DNA of 64,000 nucleotides from the NCBI RefSeq assembly GCF_013870515.1, contig NZ_JACBXA010000001.1, positions 58,057 through 122,056 on the forward strand. The letters are read 5' to 3'. Each line of letters begins with the position of its first letter. The first letter of the stretch is position 1. Both the position numbers and the translations under genes were made by a program. Below are positions 19,918 to 28,856 of the stretch, in pieces. Source of the DNA: Streptomyces albidus (ex Kaewkla and Franco 2022). GTDB taxonomy: Bacteria; Actinomycetota; Actinomycetes; Streptomycetales; Streptomycetaceae. Under the pieces are notes generated by a model. The model did no database searches and had not been told where the DNA came from. It worked only from the letters and a program-made list of their open reading frames with translations.

Positions 19918-19933
19918 TCAACCGATCGGTTGA
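19918..19933. promoter_or_regulatory. ArsR operator, distal copy
   Basis: TCAACCGATCGGTTGA, a perfect 16-bp palindrome 44 bases from the proximal copy, about four helical turns, so two dimers would sit on the same DNA face. Confidence 0.8.
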
Positions 19934-20169
19934 ACAACGACGTCAGTCCGTGCGGCGGCGGATGATCCCCTTGATCACCTGACGGTGATGCCTCCACCTG
20001 CTGCATCGGGATTGCTCAACGGCGGTAGCGGGCTGCAGCGGGTCGGCAGTGACTGCGTTCAGTGAGCTCCTTCAGTTCGGCCACTGATCGTGTGGCTGAG
20101 CACGTCGGTTGGCCCCTCTGGGTGTCAGAGTTGGCGAGTCGTGTGCCTCAGCAAGAAGGAGTGTCTCTG

Positions 20170-20886
20170 GTGAGCTCGATGGTGCAACCGGACGGAGCCG
20201 CAGGCGAGTGGCCGGAGGAAGTCGCTGCTGTGCGCCGCGAGCTCGCCGAGCACGGACCTCCGCGGAGTCCCGACGGCGCTCCGGACTTCGCCACCGTCAC
20301 GCTGCCGGAGCGCGACTGCGATCAGGTGCGTGACCTCCTGGTGGACGAGGGAGTCGGCACGGTCGTCGAGATCGGACTCGCCTATGCCGGCTCGGCGCTG
20401 GCGATCGGCGAGGCGCTGCTGCGCGCCGGTTCAGCGACCCCACGGCACGTGGTGATCGACCCGTTCCAGTACACGGCGTACGACGGTGTGGGCTGGGAGC
20501 TGCTGTGCAGCGCCGGCCTGGACGACGTCGCCGAGTTGGTGACCGAACCATCGCAGCAGTTCCTCGGCCGGTTGGCCGGTGTGGGCTTTGCCGCTGACGC
20601 GGCGTTCGTCGACGGCAGCCACCACTTCCACAACGTGTTCGTCGACCTCCACTTCCTGGGCGAGATCGTCCGGCCTGGCGGCATCGTGCTGCTCGACGAC
20701 GTCTGGTGGCCCTCGGTCGGCGCTGCCGCGGCGTATTTCGAGACCAATCTTGGGTGGCATCCGCTACCGGACGCTCTGGCCGACGGGACTACTGACCCTG
20801 ACAGTGGCCGGCCGCGGACCCGGGCCTACCGGCTGCCCGCTCCGCCTCCGACGCCGGACTTCAAGGAGTTCCGGCCGTTCTGCTGA
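20170..20886 (+). CDS. Class I SAM-dependent methyltransferase-fold protein
   Basis: 238 residues from the GTG at 20170, chosen because AAGGAG ends 9 bases upstream; the frame is open earlier but without a ribosome site. The SAM-binding loop is probably GTVVEIGLAYAGSALAIG, followed by HVVIDPFQYTAYDG and AAFVDGSHHFHNVFVDLHFL. Together with IVRPGGIVLLDDVWWPS this matches the methyltransferase-24 (PF13578) pattern, in which the DGSHHF and LLDD motifs hold a metal. Substrate unknown. No neighbour suggests a pathway. Confidence 0.88.
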   Translation: MSSMVQPDGAAGEWPEEVAAVRRELAEHGPPRSPDGAPDFATVTLPERDCDQVRDLLVDEGVGTVVEIGLAYAGSALAIGEALLRAGSATPRHVVIDPFQYTAYDGVGWELLCSAGLDDVAELVTEPSQQFLGRLAGVGFAADAAFVDGSHHFHNVFVDLHFLGEIVRPGGIVLLDDVWWPSVGAAAAYFETNLGWHPLPDALADGTTDPDSGRPRTRAYRLPAPPPTPDFKEFRPFC

Positions 20887-20952
20887 GCCGGATGGTGGAT
20901 TCGGCTCACTGGCCGACTCAAGCGCTCAGCCACGCGTCGGTGTCCGCAACGC

Positions 20953-21016
20953 ACGAGGCTCCGGTGCCGGTGAGGGACGTGTTCGACGCCTCAACTCACC
21001 GGCACCGGAGCCTCGT
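20953..21016. terminator. Long perfect hairpin between convergent genes
   Basis: Two 22-base arms (20953-20974 and 20995-21016) are perfect reverse complements around a 20-base loop. It lies between the convergent methyltransferase and aldehyde dehydrogenase genes, so a bidirectional terminator is the simplest reading. The arms and loop are longer than normal, and a small mobile hairpin element is an alternative. Confidence 0.65.
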
Positions 21017-21159
21017 TGGCCACCCGTCCCGCCGTGCTCGACCTGCCTCACACGCTCGCCGAAGCCAGCCGGCCGGGCCGGCAGCCGGGGTGGGTCTCCC
21101 CCGGCCCTGCCCGGCGTCTCAACCGGCGCCGGTGCGCGTCGTGTTCACCTGCGAAGTGC

Positions 21160-22518
21160 TTACAGCCGGATCGACTTCTTGTTCATGAACTCCTCGATGC
21201 CGAGCGCGCCGAGCTCACGTCCCATGCCGGAGCGCTTGATGCCGCCGAACGGCAGGTCAGCCACGGAACCACCGGACTTGTTGATGTAGACCATGCCCGC
21301 CTCGATCCGGTCGGCGACCCTGCGCGTCCGCTCGGGGTCGGTTCCGAAGACGGCGGCGCCGAGGCCGAACGGCGAGTCGTTGGCGATGTCGATCGCCTCC
21401 TCCTCGGTCTCGGCTCGGAACACCAGCACGACCGGGCCGAAGATCTCCTCGTAGTAGGCGTCCATCTCCGGTGTCACGTCGGTCAGGACGGTGGCCTCAA
21501 GGTAGGCGCCGGGGCCGAACCGGTTGCCACCGGTCCGCAGCGTCGCACCCTGGTCGACGGCGGTCCGTACCTGGGTGGCCACTTCGTCGGCGGCCGCGAC
21601 GGAGGCGAGCGGGGGCAGCTTGGTCGCCGGATCTGTCGGGTCGCCGGGCTGGAAGTGGTCCGCGACGCGCTTGGTGATTCCGTCGACGAAGTCCTCGTAG
21701 ATGTCGGCCATCACGATCATCCGCTTCGGCGCGTTGCAAGACTGGCCGCAGTTGCGCATCCGGGCCGTCGCCGTGGCCTTCACGGTCTCGTCCATGTCGT
21801 CGGTGTCCAGCACGATCAGCGGGTCGGACCCGCCCAGTTCGAGGACGGCACGCTTGAGGTTCCGCCCTGCCTCCGCCGCGACGGAGATTCCCGCCTGCTC
21901 GCTGCCGGTCAGCGACACCCCCTTGATGCGCGGGTCCGCAAGCACCCACGGGACCTGCCTGCTGGATGCGAAGACGTTCACGTACGCGTCCTCGGGCACT
22001 CCGGCGTCGTGCAGGATCCGTTCGATCGCGATGGCCGACCTGGGGCAGATGGAGGCGTGCTTGAGCAGGATCGTGTTGCCGAGCACGAGGTTCGGTGCCA
22101 CGAACCTGGCGACCTGGTAGCAGGGGAAGTTCCACGGCATGACGCCGAGGAGCGCGCCGATCGGCTGCTTGGCGATGGCTGCCTCGCCGGTCTTGAGTGT
22201 CAGCGGTTCGTCCGCCAGCAACGCGGGACCGTTGGAGCCGTAGTACTCGAAGATGTCGCGGACGATGCCGATCTCTCCGCGCCCCTCGTTGATCCGCTTG
22301 CCCATCTCGAGGGCCATGATCCCGGCGAGCTCGTCGGCACGTTCCGCGAACAACTCGGCCGCCCGCAAGGCGATGCCCGCGCGTTCGGCGACCGATCGGC
22401 GCCGCCATGAGGTGTATCCGTGGTCGACGCGGTCGATCGCTGCGAGGACCTCCTCGTCGCTCGCGTTCGGGATCTCCTCGATCAGTTCTCCGGTGGCCGG
22501 GTCGGTCACTGAGTACAT
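21160..22518 (-). CDS. NAD(P)-dependent aldehyde dehydrogenase, succinate-semialdehyde type
   Basis: 452 residues from the ATG at 22518 with GGAGG eight bases upstream. Aldehyde dehydrogenase landmarks: MPWNFPCYQVARFVAPNLVL, cofactor-site KHAS, VSLTGSEQAG, the general-base Glu in VLELGGSDP, and the catalytic Cys in NCGQSCNAPKR. LPFGGIKRSGMGRELG is the conserved tail. It lacks the 20-30 residue N-terminal arm of longer family members, as short succinate-semialdehyde dehydrogenases do. It oxidises an aldehyde to the acid in the cytoplasm, probably in GABA or polyamine breakdown, though no such genes are adjacent. Confidence 0.94.
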   Translation of the reverse strand: MYSVTDPATGELIEEIPNASDEEVLAAIDRVDHGYTSWRRRSVAERAGIALRAAELFAERADELAGIMALEMGKRINEGRGEIGIVRDIFEYYGSNGPALLADEPLTLKTGEAAIAKQPIGALLGVMPWNFPCYQVARFVAPNLVLGNTILLKHASICPRSAIAIERILHDAGVPEDAYVNVFASSRQVPWVLADPRIKGVSLTGSEQAGISVAAEAGRNLKRAVLELGGSDPLIVLDTDDMDETVKATATARMRNCGQSCNAPKRMIVMADIYEDFVDGITKRVADHFQPGDPTDPATKLPPLASVAAADEVATQVRTAVDQGATLRTGGNRFGPGAYLEATVLTDVTPEMDAYYEEIFGPVVLVFRAETEEEAIDIANDSPFGLGAAVFGTDPERTRRVADRIEAGMVYINKSGGSVADLPFGGIKRSGMGRELGALGIEEFMNKKSIRL

Positions 22519-22762
22519 GGTGCGAACCTCCGATTGTGCAGGCGGAGCGAGGGGTGAACACCTCACCGTCGCCGGGAACCGGAGTGATCGTCAAAGGAAA
22601 GTCTTCTATACGCAGATAGTGATCCGCTATGAGTGCAGGGTGGCGCATGAGCAGGACGTTGAGAACACTCCGGGGACACGGACGGCGCGGGCCCTTCGAG
22701 CCGCTGACCGATGACTTCGAGGCCGAGCTCGTCGATCCGGCGGAACGCGGTCGTTCTCGGGC

Positions 22763-23401
22763 TCAGGCGGTGGCCGGGGTCGTTCGTGGGAGAACGGGCT
22801 GCCTGAGGACGGTGCGCAGACGCTCAGGGGCGACTTTGCGGAAGTCACTGAGGTAGATCTCGTGATGCTTGCCGTCCATGCGAAGGCCGTGGTCAGGGAT
22901 GAACTCGTTGTGCATCCGCTCGAGGACCGCGGCTTCGTCGTCGAACGACCCGATGTGCAGCGTCTGCACGCATTGCCCCTCCGACAGTGGCTGGAGGCGG
23001 ACATCGCCGAGACGTACGGGAGGGGCTTTGGCTCCGGCCTGCTCGACGGCTGTTTCGAACATGCCTTGGTCAATCCAGTCAGGGACCATGAGCATCATCG
23101 TCCAGTCCCACCGGGACTTGTCACGGGAGGCCGTGAAAGAGTCCATGTCCTCGGCCCACCACAGCCCTTCCAACGGCGGGACGACATAGTCGCGTCCGAG
23201 ATCTCGCTTGCTGGCGGACTTCAACTTGTACGCCACCGGGTACAGCGCTCCGAGGGCCTCGCCAAAGGCCGGTGAGGTGTTCGGATCACCGTGTCCCTCA
23301 ACCATCAGGTACTGCATGGCGGGCAGGTGTACGACCCGGAACTCGCCTCGCTTCGCCCGGTAGCCGTCGAGGGTCTTCTTGAAGTCGATCTTGTCAGTCA
23401 C
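22763..23401 (-). CDS. GyrI-like small-molecule-binding protein
   Basis: 212 residues. The segment FRVVHLPAMQYLMVEGHGDPNTSPAFGEALGALY opens a GyrI/SOUL-like beta-alpha fold (PF06445), repeated in the second half by PPVRLGDVRLQPLSEGQCVQTLHIG and HNEFIPDHGLRMDGKHHEIYLSDFR. This standalone, DNA-binding-free form is common in bacteria. Members bind hydrophobic cationic or other small molecules, and some hydrolyse cyclopropanoid toxins; which applies here is not visible. The gene stands alone. Confidence 0.9.
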   Translation of the reverse strand: MTDKIDFKKTLDGYRAKRGEFRVVHLPAMQYLMVEGHGDPNTSPAFGEALGALYPVAYKLKSASKRDLGRDYVVPPLEGLWWAEDMDSFTASRDKSRWDWTMMLMVPDWIDQGMFETAVEQAGAKAPPVRLGDVRLQPLSEGQCVQTLHIGSFDDEAAVLERMHNEFIPDHGLRMDGKHHEIYLSDFRKVAPERLRTVLRQPVLPRTTPATA

Positions 23402-23435
23402 CGAGGGGGCCCCTTCTTCGACTTCCTCGACGTGC

Positions 23436-25034
23436 TCACTGGCCGAACGGGATCCTGATCAGGGAAGTGGCACCGGTCCCCACGGTGCTGGAGCCGGCAC
23501 CGATGGCGTCCCACACCTCGACCTTGATCCTGCCGCCCACCAGGTCACCGAGAGCTCCCGTGGTGCCTGGTTTCAGGCCACGAGTCTGGGTGTAGTGCTC
23601 GAAGCCGGGAGCGTCGTCGCTCTCGTAGTAGCGGTACGTCTCCACCCTGTCCCAACTGTCGTTGCCGGTCAGGTCGTAGGAGACACGCAGTTGCTGCCCG
23701 TTGCCGATCGACGTGCCGGCGTCGACGGACAGGTCGAACCGCGTGGCCCCGCCGCTGTACTCGGCGGTGACGCCGGAAAGGTCGAACGTCACCGGGTTGT
23801 GGGGTTTCCCGTCATGGTTGCCGGACGTCTTGGCCAGGGTGGCGGTGCCGGATCGGGGCTCCGCCGCGCCCAGTGTCCGGTCGGAGCGCAGATGCAGGGC
23901 GGTGAATCCGTCCTGGCTGTCGGGGAGTCCGGCCGAACCGTCAGTGGGCTTGCCCGAGGGCGTGGGAGTGGCCGTGACGGTGGGCCCGTCCTCGATGACG
24001 GTCTCCGGAGGCTGACTCACCACCTGAAGAGGAGGCGTGCCAGGGGCGTCGTCGTCCGAGAACGAGGTCAGCGGGATCAGGTAGACGATGAGCCCGACTG
24101 CGGCGACGAGGGATCCCGCGAGCACACCCGCCGGCAGGGAAAGGCTCTTGACCCTCCCCCACGAGGTGAGGGCCTTCCCCTGCGGGATGGCTCCGTCCGC
24201 TTCCTGCCCGCTGCTCGCCCCTGCCTCCGCGAGCCGTGCGGCCACGTATGCAGAACCGCCCCACAGCAACACCCCCGCAGGGAGCATCGTGCTCAACCGC
24301 AGGTCGAGGTCGGTCAGTTCGTCCAGAGCATTGCGGCAGCGGCCGCATTCCAGGAGGTGCCGGTCGAGGTCGGGGTTGCCGCGTCGGCCGGTGCCGCGTA
24401 CCGCGGCTGCGAGGAGGGCCCCGTAGGAGCGGCACTCCCCGGACCCGAAGCCGTACTCGTAGTGCGCCGCGAGACAGGACTCACGCAGCCCCTCCCGGGC
24501 GCGGGCAGCGAGCGGTCCTACGCCGCCCGGAGTGACACCGAGCACTGAGCCGAGTCTTTCGGCGGACTCCTCCTCGACGGCGGTGTGCCACAGAACGGTC
24601 TGCCAACGCTCGGGCAGCGAACGGAAGGCCCGGAAGAGGACGCTGTCTTCTTCCAACCGCAACTGGCGGTCCTCATCCCCCTCGTCGCTCCTGATCGCGT
24701 GGTCGTACCACTGCAGGAAGTCGGGCGACAGTTCGCCACGGCGGTTCGTGACAGCCCACTCGGTCGCTGTGCGGCGGACGGTGACAAGCAGGTGAGGCCG
24801 CCAAGCGAAGCCGGGGCCACCGCCGGAGTGCACGGCGCGCACGGTGCGGGTGAAGGCCTCTGTTGTCAGGGCCTCGGCGGACTGCGTATCGCGGCAGCAG
24901 GCGAGAGCGTAGGAGAAGACAGCAGAGTGGTGTCGCCGGAACAGCTCGTCGATCGCGGTGGGGGCACTGGGCTCCTCCGTCGACTCGGTGAGATGAGCAC
25001 CGGTGTACAGGGACACTTCACGCTTCTCCGGCAT
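23436..25034 (-). CDS. ECF sigma factor fused to zinc finger, membrane segment and extracellular domain
   Basis: 532 residues from the ATG at 25034; the frame is open to 25250 but that part looks non-coding. Region 2 (IDELFRRHHSAVFSYALACC...) and region 4 (LPERWQTVLWHTAVEEESAERL) form a sigma-70 family core in the first 190 residues. A zinc-finger motif HLLECGRCRNAL near residue 226 resembles anti-sigma factors, followed by hydrophobic segments near 250-266 and 298-322. After a Pro/Thr linker the last 135 residues are a beta-rich domain (VSYDLTGNDSWDRVETYRYY) like modules attached to Streptomyces secreted glycosidases, possibly carbohydrate-binding. This would be a membrane-tethered sigma factor with its own sensor and inhibitor in one chain. 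Confidence 0.9.
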   Translation of the reverse strand: MPEKREVSLYTGAHLTESTEEPSAPTAIDELFRRHHSAVFSYALACCRDTQSAEALTTEAFTRTVRAVHSGGGPGFAWRPHLLVTVRRTATEWAVTNRRGELSPDFLQWYDHAIRSDEGDEDRQLRLEEDSVLFRAFRSLPERWQTVLWHTAVEEESAERLGSVLGVTPGGVGPLAARAREGLRESCLAAHYEYGFGSGECRSYGALLAAAVRGTGRRGNPDLDRHLLECGRCRNALDELTDLDLRLSTMLPAGVLLWGGSAYVAARLAEAGASSGQEADGAIPQGKALTSWGRVKSLSLPAGVLAGSLVAAVGLIVYLIPLTSFSDDDAPGTPPLQVVSQPPETVIEDGPTVTATPTPSGKPTDGSAGLPDSQDGFTALHLRSDRTLGAAEPRSGTATLAKTSGNHDGKPHNPVTFDLSGVTAEYSGGATRFDLSVDAGTSIGNGQQLRVSYDLTGNDSWDRVETYRYYESDDAPGFEHYTQTRGLKPGTTGALGDLVGGRIKVEVWDAIGAGSSTVGTGATSLIRIPFGQ

Positions 25035-25424
25035 ACGCCACCCACGCCTTCCGCTTGCCATGTGAGCGAGAGGCCCATTCTGATCGATGTTCCACTCTCT
25101 CGGGAAGGGCGAAAACCGTGCGGGACCTGGGGCGATGCACAGTTGGAACCGTTCTCCGGAGCGTTCTTCCGTGGAGCTTCCGTCACGCAACGCCGTACTT
25201 ACGGGGCGGGTTTCCTTGCCCGGGGACCCGAGCGAGCCGTCGAAGGTCACGCTCGTGGCTTGCCGGAGATGTCATCGCCGACGGCGAGTTGGTGGCGCAG
25301 CGACTGACGCGCCTGCCCGTCAGTTGGCGGATCGTGAGCAGCAACATGAAGCTCCCGGTGGGCAGGAGTCTTGATCGACACCCTGTCCACCAGGAGCTTC
25401 TTCATTCCAGTCGGCAGAAACGGC

Positions 25425-26111
25425 TCACTGGTACTTGGGGAGCGTCCAGCTGCTCACAGTGAGTGGGCCGCCGCAGATGAATGCGGACCTGCCACCAGGC
25501 ACCTTGAGAGTGAAAATGCTGTTCTTGCTTGCGGTGACGGATATGGACGTCGCACCAGTATCGGATTCACCCTGGCACTTCGACGAGTCGTAGGTGAAAT
25601 TCGTGGACGCCGTGTAGTTCGGCTTGAGCGTGGTGACGTCGGCACCCACGCCCTTGTCCCGCTGCCCGTCGTTGAGCGGCGCTGTGATGTCGCCCGTCTC
25701 ACCGTTGACAGCGTCGACGGTGGGAATCGGCGCGATATTGCACGGAGCCGAGCCCTCGTTCTTCACGAACAGCATGTAGCTGACGCCGTCCGATTCCTCT
25801 TCGCCGATCTTCATCGACGCGTTGTCCTCGGAACAGGCTTCTGTTGCCGTGTTTCCGGTGCCGTCCCCGTCGTTGTCGCCGGTGTCGGGGCCCGACGTGG
25901 TCTTTTCCTTCGCCGAGCCTCCTCCCGTGCCCGCGCTGCCTGAAGCACCGTCCGCCCCCTTGCCGGAATCACCGGAGCCCTGGGACGAACCGGCAGAGGA
26001 CGAGTCCCCCTGGGACTTGGACGCGCCGGATTCGACGCCATTGCACGCGGTCACTGCAAAGAGCGCCAAGGGCACAAGGGCAGCAGCAATGTAGTTGGTT
26101 CTGAGACGCAC
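25425..26111 (-). CDS. Lipoprotein with DUF4232-like domain
   Basis: 228 residues from the GTG at 26111 behind GGAGGGGGAATC. Signal peptide with lipobox (VPLALFAVTACNG), then a Ser/Gly/Asp-rich low-complexity linker of about 70 residues. The C-terminal domain (ACSEDNASMKIGEEESDGVS to PGGRSAFICGG) has four cysteines and alternating beta strands, the layout of the DUF4232 family of actinobacterial cell-surface lipoproteins. No enzymatic motif is seen. It stands between the sigma-fusion gene and the potassium channel on the same strand but with long gaps, so it is probably transcribed alone. Confidence 0.85.
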   Translation of the reverse strand: MRLRTNYIAAALVPLALFAVTACNGVESGASKSQGDSSSAGSSQGSGDSGKGADGASGSAGTGGGSAKEKTTSGPDTGDNDGDGTGNTATEACSEDNASMKIGEEESDGVSYMLFVKNEGSAPCNIAPIPTVDAVNGETGDITAPLNDGQRDKGVGADVTTLKPNYTASTNFTYDSSKCQGESDTGATSISVTASKNSIFTLKVPGGRSAFICGGPLTVSSWTLPKYQ

Positions 26112-26779
26112 GAGGATTCCCCCTCCGAATACTGCATGAACGATTTCCGCGGATGCGCACCGAAGCATGACGGCTGGTGCGCAATGGGCCGTCGGCCGTT
26201 CGGCCCTCCGCGGCACACATGACAACACGAGGTGGCAGGTCTCTTTAGTTCCCCGTCAGTAATGTGATGGAGGCAACAAACGACTGTTTCTGATCAGACC
26301 TTGAAGGATTGACGTGGCCGAAATCCGGTCAAGTGGGTTTTCCCGCAGGGAATTACTTGCCGCATGAGGCAATTCCACTGCTTGTCGTTTTCCCATCCGG
26401 GCAAAGTTCTCCGTAGCTGCCGATGCTCAAAATGATCAAGGCATACAGGTTTGCTGCGCTACGGAGCGATCGGTGCTCAGGGACGCGGATGTCGCCCATG
26501 CACGCCGGGGCGGGGGTCCTGCTCATCGGCGAAGCCGTCGTCCTCGTCGTGACGTTGGCAGGCGGACGGACCTTCCGGGATGAACAGCCCGACGAAGAGG
26601 CCCCGTTCATGCCCCGGCCGCTGCAACCGGATCATCTGCCGGCCCCCACTCGGCGCAGATGCTCCATCAGCCCGATTCCGTGGACACTTCCGCCGCTGAC
26701 TGGGCGAGGCGGGGTCTGGCAAGGGGCCGGGAGGACTCCCCTGCCGAGGCGGACGTGAGCAACTGCGGGGGCTCCGGGG
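26112..26779. other. Intergenic region
   Basis: About 670 bases upstream of the lipoprotein. The part from 26229 to 26450 is noticeably less GC-rich than its surroundings and should include the lipoprotein promoter. An 85-codon minus-strand frame (26353-26610) has an unlikely composition, and I see no convincing gene. Confidence 0.45.
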
Positions 26780-27817
26780 TCAGTCCCGGTCTGCGGTGCT
26801 GAGACTGCGAGTGATCTCGTCCGAGGTGAGGCGACGGGGCGCGACGTAGTACAGGGCGGAGCCGGCCGGCAGTTCGGTGTGCCAGTCGGGGTTGACGAGG
26901 AGCCGCCCGTGGGTGCGGACGGCGAGGATGCTCGCGCCGTGTTGGCGGCCGAGCGAGATCTGGCAGTCGCCGACCAGGAGCGGACCGAGTGACTGCGGCA
27001 GCGGCGCGAGATATGTGCTCGCGCCGCCATGTGTCATCAGCTCGGCATAGACCTCGCTGATCCCCGGTGACTCGAGCTCCTCGGTGATCATGTGCGGGGT
27101 GTGCCATTGCACGCAATGGATCAGCTGGTTGACATGGCCGAACAGCGGCGACCGGGCCATGTCCCGAAGTGTGACCACCAGATTGGCATCGGCAAGGATG
27201 TGGTCGGCGGTCACCGCGACAGCGAGGGCTTCGTTGTCGTCGCGCACGTCGATGAGCACGCTGTGCGCCCGGTCCACCCCGGCCCGTTGGAGCACCGCCG
27301 GGTCGGTCAGGTCACCGCGCACGAAGTCGACGTCGTGCTGGGGCATCGGGTGCGTGGCCACGTCGTCCCACACGCAGAGAACCACCCGCCGCCCTTCGGC
27401 GAGCACTTCGCCGACGATGCCTTCGGTGCGTCCCGCCGTGTAGCCCAGCAGCACGACATGGTCTGAGGCGTCCACGACGATCGCGCCCTGCATCCGGGTT
27501 CCTTTCGCGTGCTCGAGCACGGTTGCCAGTTTGGTGAACAGTGTCGTCAACGCGACGATGCCGCCGACGATGACGTAGGCGCCGACGACATGGCCGCCGG
27601 CCGACTCCGGGTAGAGGTCTCCGTAACCGACCGTGGCGGCCGTGACCACGAACCACCACCAGTAGTTGGCCGGCTCGACGATGGAGCTGTCCGTGCCTTC
27701 GGTGAGCAGCAGCAGCGGCCAGGCAGTCACGAAGACCACTGCGGTCACCGCGATCGGCGTCGCCCAGCTGCGCAAGACTCTGAGGCGGACGATCAGCTGG
27801 GAGAAGAAGATCGGCAC
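26780..27817 (-). CDS. Potassium channel with RCK/NAD-binding domain
   Basis: 345 residues. Two membrane helices (PIAVTAVVFVTAWPLLLL and HVVGAYVIVGGIVALTTLF) flank a pore loop with the selectivity filter TVGYGD at residues 62-67. The cytoplasmic part has a Rossmann RCK domain (DHVVLLGYTAGRTEGIVGEVL, DFVRGDLTDPAVLQRAGV) and a C-terminal segment that could gate. Length fits one-pore 2TM-RCK channels that tetramerise in the membrane. The filter is canonical, so K+ selectivity is expected. The NAD-loop is GYTAGRT rather than GxGxxG, so the ligand may differ. Confidence 0.94.
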   Translation of the reverse strand: MPIFFSQLIVRLRVLRSWATPIAVTAVVFVTAWPLLLLTEGTDSSIVEPANYWWWFVVTAATVGYGDLYPESAGGHVVGAYVIVGGIVALTTLFTKLATVLEHAKGTRMQGAIVVDASDHVVLLGYTAGRTEGIVGEVLAEGRRVVLCVWDDVATHPMPQHDVDFVRGDLTDPAVLQRAGVDRAHSVLIDVRDDNEALAVAVTADHILADANLVVTLRDMARSPLFGHVNQLIHCVQWHTPHMITEELESPGISEVYAELMTHGGASTYLAPLPQSLGPLLVGDCQISLGRQHGASILAVRTHGRLLVNPDWHTELPAGSALYYVAPRRLTSDEITRSLSTADRD

Positions 27818-27909
27818 GCTACCCCGTCCATGCTTGTCAGGTCGTCGGTCGCGGCCAGATTAGCCGCCCGAAGTGCCTGGGCTCATCGCCGACGGAGCGG
27901 CACTGCGTC

Positions 27910-27942
27910 ATCTTCCGCCCGAAGGCGGGGGCTGCGGAAGAT
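27910..27942. repeat. Inverted repeat with 9-bp arms
   Basis: ATCTTCCGC and GCGGAAGAT flank 15 bases containing a CCG...CGG inner pairing. It lies about 90 bases before the channel start; possibly a leader structure or the end of an upstream transcript. Confidence 0.4.
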
Positions 27943-28052
27943 CGAGGCTGTCGCCTCGGTAGAGGCACTGGCGGACATGACGATCTCCAACCCCCTGTTG
28001 TCCTCGGCCGGTTCGTACATCTGGTTGGTCACGTACGCCACGACCATCCGGG

Positions 28053-28120
28053 CCTAGGGGGTGTCCGCAAAGTAGCGTCGTCCGCCTGCCCCAGGCGGGA
28101 CTTCGCGGACACCCCCTAGG
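28053..28120. mobile_element. MITE-like 68-bp inverted-repeat element (or strong terminator)
   Basis: Ends CCTAGGGGGTGTCCGC and its exact complement form 16-bp terminal inverted repeats, extended by one mismatch plus AAG/CTT. The centre holds a second hairpin (CCGCCTG/CAGGCGG). CTAG at both ends could be a target duplication of an IS5-like transposase. It sits 61 bases beyond the stop of the gene at 28181-28687, so terminator function is also possible. Confidence 0.5.
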
Positions 28121-28180
28121 ACTCGATCATGACCGGCGAGCCGCCGAGCGCCTGAAGGTGCCGGTTTCGGGCCGGGTGGC

Positions 28181-28687
28181 TCAGCGCAGTGAGTGACGCA
28201 GGTAGCGCGCCTCCGGTGGCCCGAATGTCAGCCCGTTCTCGTCGAGGTCGTTGGCAATGTTCAGTTGGCTGTGGGGGAAGCGGAAGCTGACGGCGACCGC
28301 TCCCTGGGCCATGTCGCTCCCGGTCCACTCGAGGAGCTCTACGTCCTGAAGGATCTGGCTCTGGAGGGCGTGCAGTTCAGCGCGCAGGTCGTGGCGCCAC
28401 TGGAGATCGAAGTCGGCCCACCTGACCGGCTGACAAGGGTCCACCGTGTTCCAGGTGATCGAGAGGTCGTCGAACTTCTGGTGGTTGATCTCGACCTGTT
28501 CTCCGGAGAAGTCGAGGAGGACGGGGCAGTCGGAGAACCACTCGTTGTCCTGAACGTCCCAGACCAGCCAGACACGGGTCAACGGACGGCCGATGAGCGC
28601 ACGCAGTTGCTCGCCGTGGCGTGCCACGACCGTTGAGCGACCGTTCAGCCATTGAGGCCGGTAGCTCTCGATCCCGAAGTTGAACAC
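28181..28687 (-). CDS. Conserved hypothetical protein
   Basis: 168 residues, soluble, acidic, starting FNFGIESYRPQWLNGRSTVV. Notable stretches are RVWLVWDVQDNEWFSDCPVL, DFSGEQVEINHQKFDDLSI and VSFRFPHSQLNIANDLDENG. Many tryptophans and alternating hydrophobicity suggest a beta-rich fold. I recall similar unnamed proteins in Streptomyces but no characterised family. A mobile-element-like inverted repeat follows it. Confidence 0.75.
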   Translation of the reverse strand: MFNFGIESYRPQWLNGRSTVVARHGEQLRALIGRPLTRVWLVWDVQDNEWFSDCPVLLDFSGEQVEINHQKFDDLSITWNTVDPCQPVRWADFDLQWRHDLRAELHALQSQILQDVELLEWTGSDMAQGAVAVSFRFPHSQLNIANDLDENGLTFGPPEARYLRHSLR

Positions 28688-28856
28688 GCCAGGATCCTCT
28701 CAGAACCAGACATCACGCGCCTTGCCGAGGCTCTGGGGCCGATGCGGGATCGGGTGCGGCCGGCGGTGCGGATGACGGTCACGGTGCCGAGGCCGCCAAC
28801 TCTCCGGCGCGGCAACGACGTTCGGACGAGTCGCACTCCTCCGCAACACGTGCGCG

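Noticed and set aside
22596..22634. CTATACGCAGATAG / ATCCGCTAT repeat like an IclR-type site
   Set aside because: Arms match only partly and no IclR-type regulator lies in the window.
26353..26610. 85-codon minus-strand frame beside the lipoprotein
   Set aside because: No start signal or family, and unlikely residue composition.
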